From NCBI GenBank assembly GCA_010028615.1, contig RHAS01000032.1, positions 1 to 7,849 of the forward strand: 7,849 bases of DNA. The letters run 5' to 3'. The stretch is from Actinomycetota bacterium (GTDB taxonomy: Bacteria > Actinomycetota > Actinomycetes > Actinomycetales > Microbacteriaceae). The notes under the pieces were generated by a model that saw only the letters and a program-made list of their open reading frames with translations, ran no database searches and was not told the origin of the DNA. Below are positions 6,812 to 7,849 of the stretch, one piece after another. The translations under genes and the position numbers were made by a program. The first letter of the stretch is position 1; each line of letters begins with the position of its first letter.

Positions 6812-7849
6812 TTATGACCGAATCGTTGCACCAAAACGTGCATTTGCGGCTTGGACAGCGGCGTCTTTTGCCTCAGTTGCTTCAACTTGAGTAAGGGTTC
6901 GATCTTGGGCTCTGAAACGTAGCGAGAAAGTTAACGATTTATCCGAGTCGCTAAGATTTCCACCTCGGAAATCATCGACAAGTTCGACTTCCTCAAGTAA
7001 CTCTCCAGCTGATTCACGAATGAGATTCAAAACTGCTGCTGCCGGGACAGATTTATCCATAACCAGAGATAGGTCTTGAGTAGTCGCCGGATAGGTATGG
7101 ATAGGGTTAGCCGCTACCAAGTCTGGAACGCTATGAATGAGTAAGTCCAGATTGAGTTCAAAGAAGCTAACCTGACGCGGTAAGTCGTAGTTGGAACAGA
7201 TTTCAGGATGAATTTCTCCAGCAAAACCAATTACTACCCCGTTGGAACTAATCGCCGCGGTTCGACCTGGATGAAAACCTCGTTTAGAAACTTGTTCGAT
7301 AGTTAGTTCGACTGCCAACAAACTGGACAGGGAATGAACCGCGCCAATTGCATCGGCGTAACTTGATTTAGCCGCTGGCTTACCAACTTGTTGAACCAAA
7401 CGATCGCCTAAAATCAAGCCAGCTAAATACAAAGGCTGATTTGGAACAGAGTCGCCAAGCGCACCAAGCTCGCTCTCGCTTGGAAGAGATCCACCACTAG
7501 GAAGATCTACTGGAGAACTTGATTTGGCGGGCAAAAATACCGAACCCAATTCAAACAGGCTTAGGTTGACCAAAGTTCTTGAACTGTTGCGAGCGGCTGC
7601 TTCCAATAGACCAGGTAGCAGGCTCAACCGCATTTCGTTAACTTCGGACTGCAGTGGGTTGGCAAGCAGGATACGTTTTGCTGATTCCTCGGCGAATGCT
7701 GAGTTTTGCGCAGCTGTTACAAACGGATAGTTCAGCACTTCCGTGAAACCGTTTGCAGCAAGTGAATTGGCGACCAAGCGACGAAGCTTCTGCTGTCTGG
7801 TCAACCCTCGCCCTGGTGGAGCTACTGGAAGCCTCGATGGAATTTGGTC
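6812..7849 (-). CDS. pheT: Phenylalanyl-tRNA synthetase beta subunit, C-terminal part (5' end outside window)
   Basis: Beta chain of the cytosolic alpha2-beta2 enzyme that charges tRNA-Phe. The frame stays open to the window edge, giving 345 codons plus the stop; full-length beta chains are usually near 800 residues, so over half lies outside. Numbered from the edge, residues 3-24 (from IPSRLP to the LTRQQKLRR region) are the junction after the B5 domain. About 20-245 are the catalytic-like core, with MRLSLLPGLL (73-82), GFHPGR (191-196) and GEIHPE (211-216). About 250-345 are the ferredoxin-fold anticodon-binding domain, starting HTYPATTQDLSL. The proline/serine-rich linker at about 107-140 resembles that of actinobacterial PheT. 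A TTG at 7802-7804 is internal, not the start. pheS presumably lies further upstream. The gene ends 17 bases before argC, so it is probably co-transcribed with the arginine genes. Confidence 0.96.
   Translation of the reverse strand, partial: DQIPSRLPVAPPGRGLTRQQKLRRLVANSLAANGFTEVLNYPFVTAAQNSAFAEESAKRILLANPLQSEVNEMRLSLLPGLLEAAARNSSRTLVNLSLFELGSVFLPAKSSSPVDLPSGGSLPSESELGALGDSVPNQPLYLAGLILGDRLVQQVGKPAAKSSYADAIGAVHSLSSLLAVELTIEQVSKRGFHPGRTAAISSNGVVIGFAGEIHPEICSNYDLPRQVSFFELNLDLLIHSVPDLVAANPIHTYPATTQDLSLVMDKSVPAAAVLNLIRESAGELLEEVELVDDFRGGNLSDSDKSLTFSLRFRAQDRTLTQVEATEAKDAAVQAANARFGATIRS

Noticed and set aside
7802..7804. TTG as a start codon for a short pheT product
   Set aside because: The frame continues to the window edge with conserved PheT sequence (IPSRLP, APPGRG) upstream of the TTG, so the gene is simply cut by the window.
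1..7849. Mobile element, CRISPR array, tRNA/rRNA gene or toxin-antitoxin pair
   Set aside because: Nearly all bases are accounted for by core genes with tight junctions. No transposase, regularly spaced repeats or RNA-gene structure was seen on either strand.

Overview
This window is one tightly packed minus-strand gene cluster. Read in transcription order (right to left) it is pheT (3' part only) - argC - argB - argF - argG - argH - tyrS. Every gene is intact and recognisable except pheT, which is cut by the right edge. Only the last 75 bases (1-75), beyond tyrS, hold no called gene.

Organism: the gene order (phenylalanyl-tRNA synthetase beta chain, then arginine biosynthesis, then tyrosyl-tRNA synthetase) and the protein sequences, notably ArgG and the PheT linker, point to an actinobacterium. 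By eye the GC content is moderate, below that of typical soil actinobacteria, and junctions are 0-57 bases or overlapping. Together these suggest a streamlined lineage, such as a freshwater planktonic actinobacterium. That assignment is inference; no 16S or search was available.

Function: ArgB and ArgC catalyse steps 2 and 3 of ornithine synthesis (N-acetylglutamate to N-acetylglutamate semialdehyde). ArgF, ArgG and ArgH convert ornithine through citrulline and argininosuccinate to arginine. The two flanking synthetase genes supply translation and are probably co-transcribed. Two enzymes usually encoded in this cluster in actinobacteria are absent: ArgJ (expected between argC and argB) and ArgD (expected between argB and argF). 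The repressor gene argR, often near argF/argG, is also absent.

The most interesting point is that ArgB also lacks the N-terminal helix and a C-terminal glutamate associated with arginine feedback inhibition. An in-frame stop directly before its ATG shows the short N-terminus is real. With argJ missing from the cluster, this suggests the acetyl-cycling route, or its control point, may have been rearranged in this organism. Otherwise the region is ordinary core metabolism, and I see no mobile element, CRISPR array, RNA gene or unknown system.
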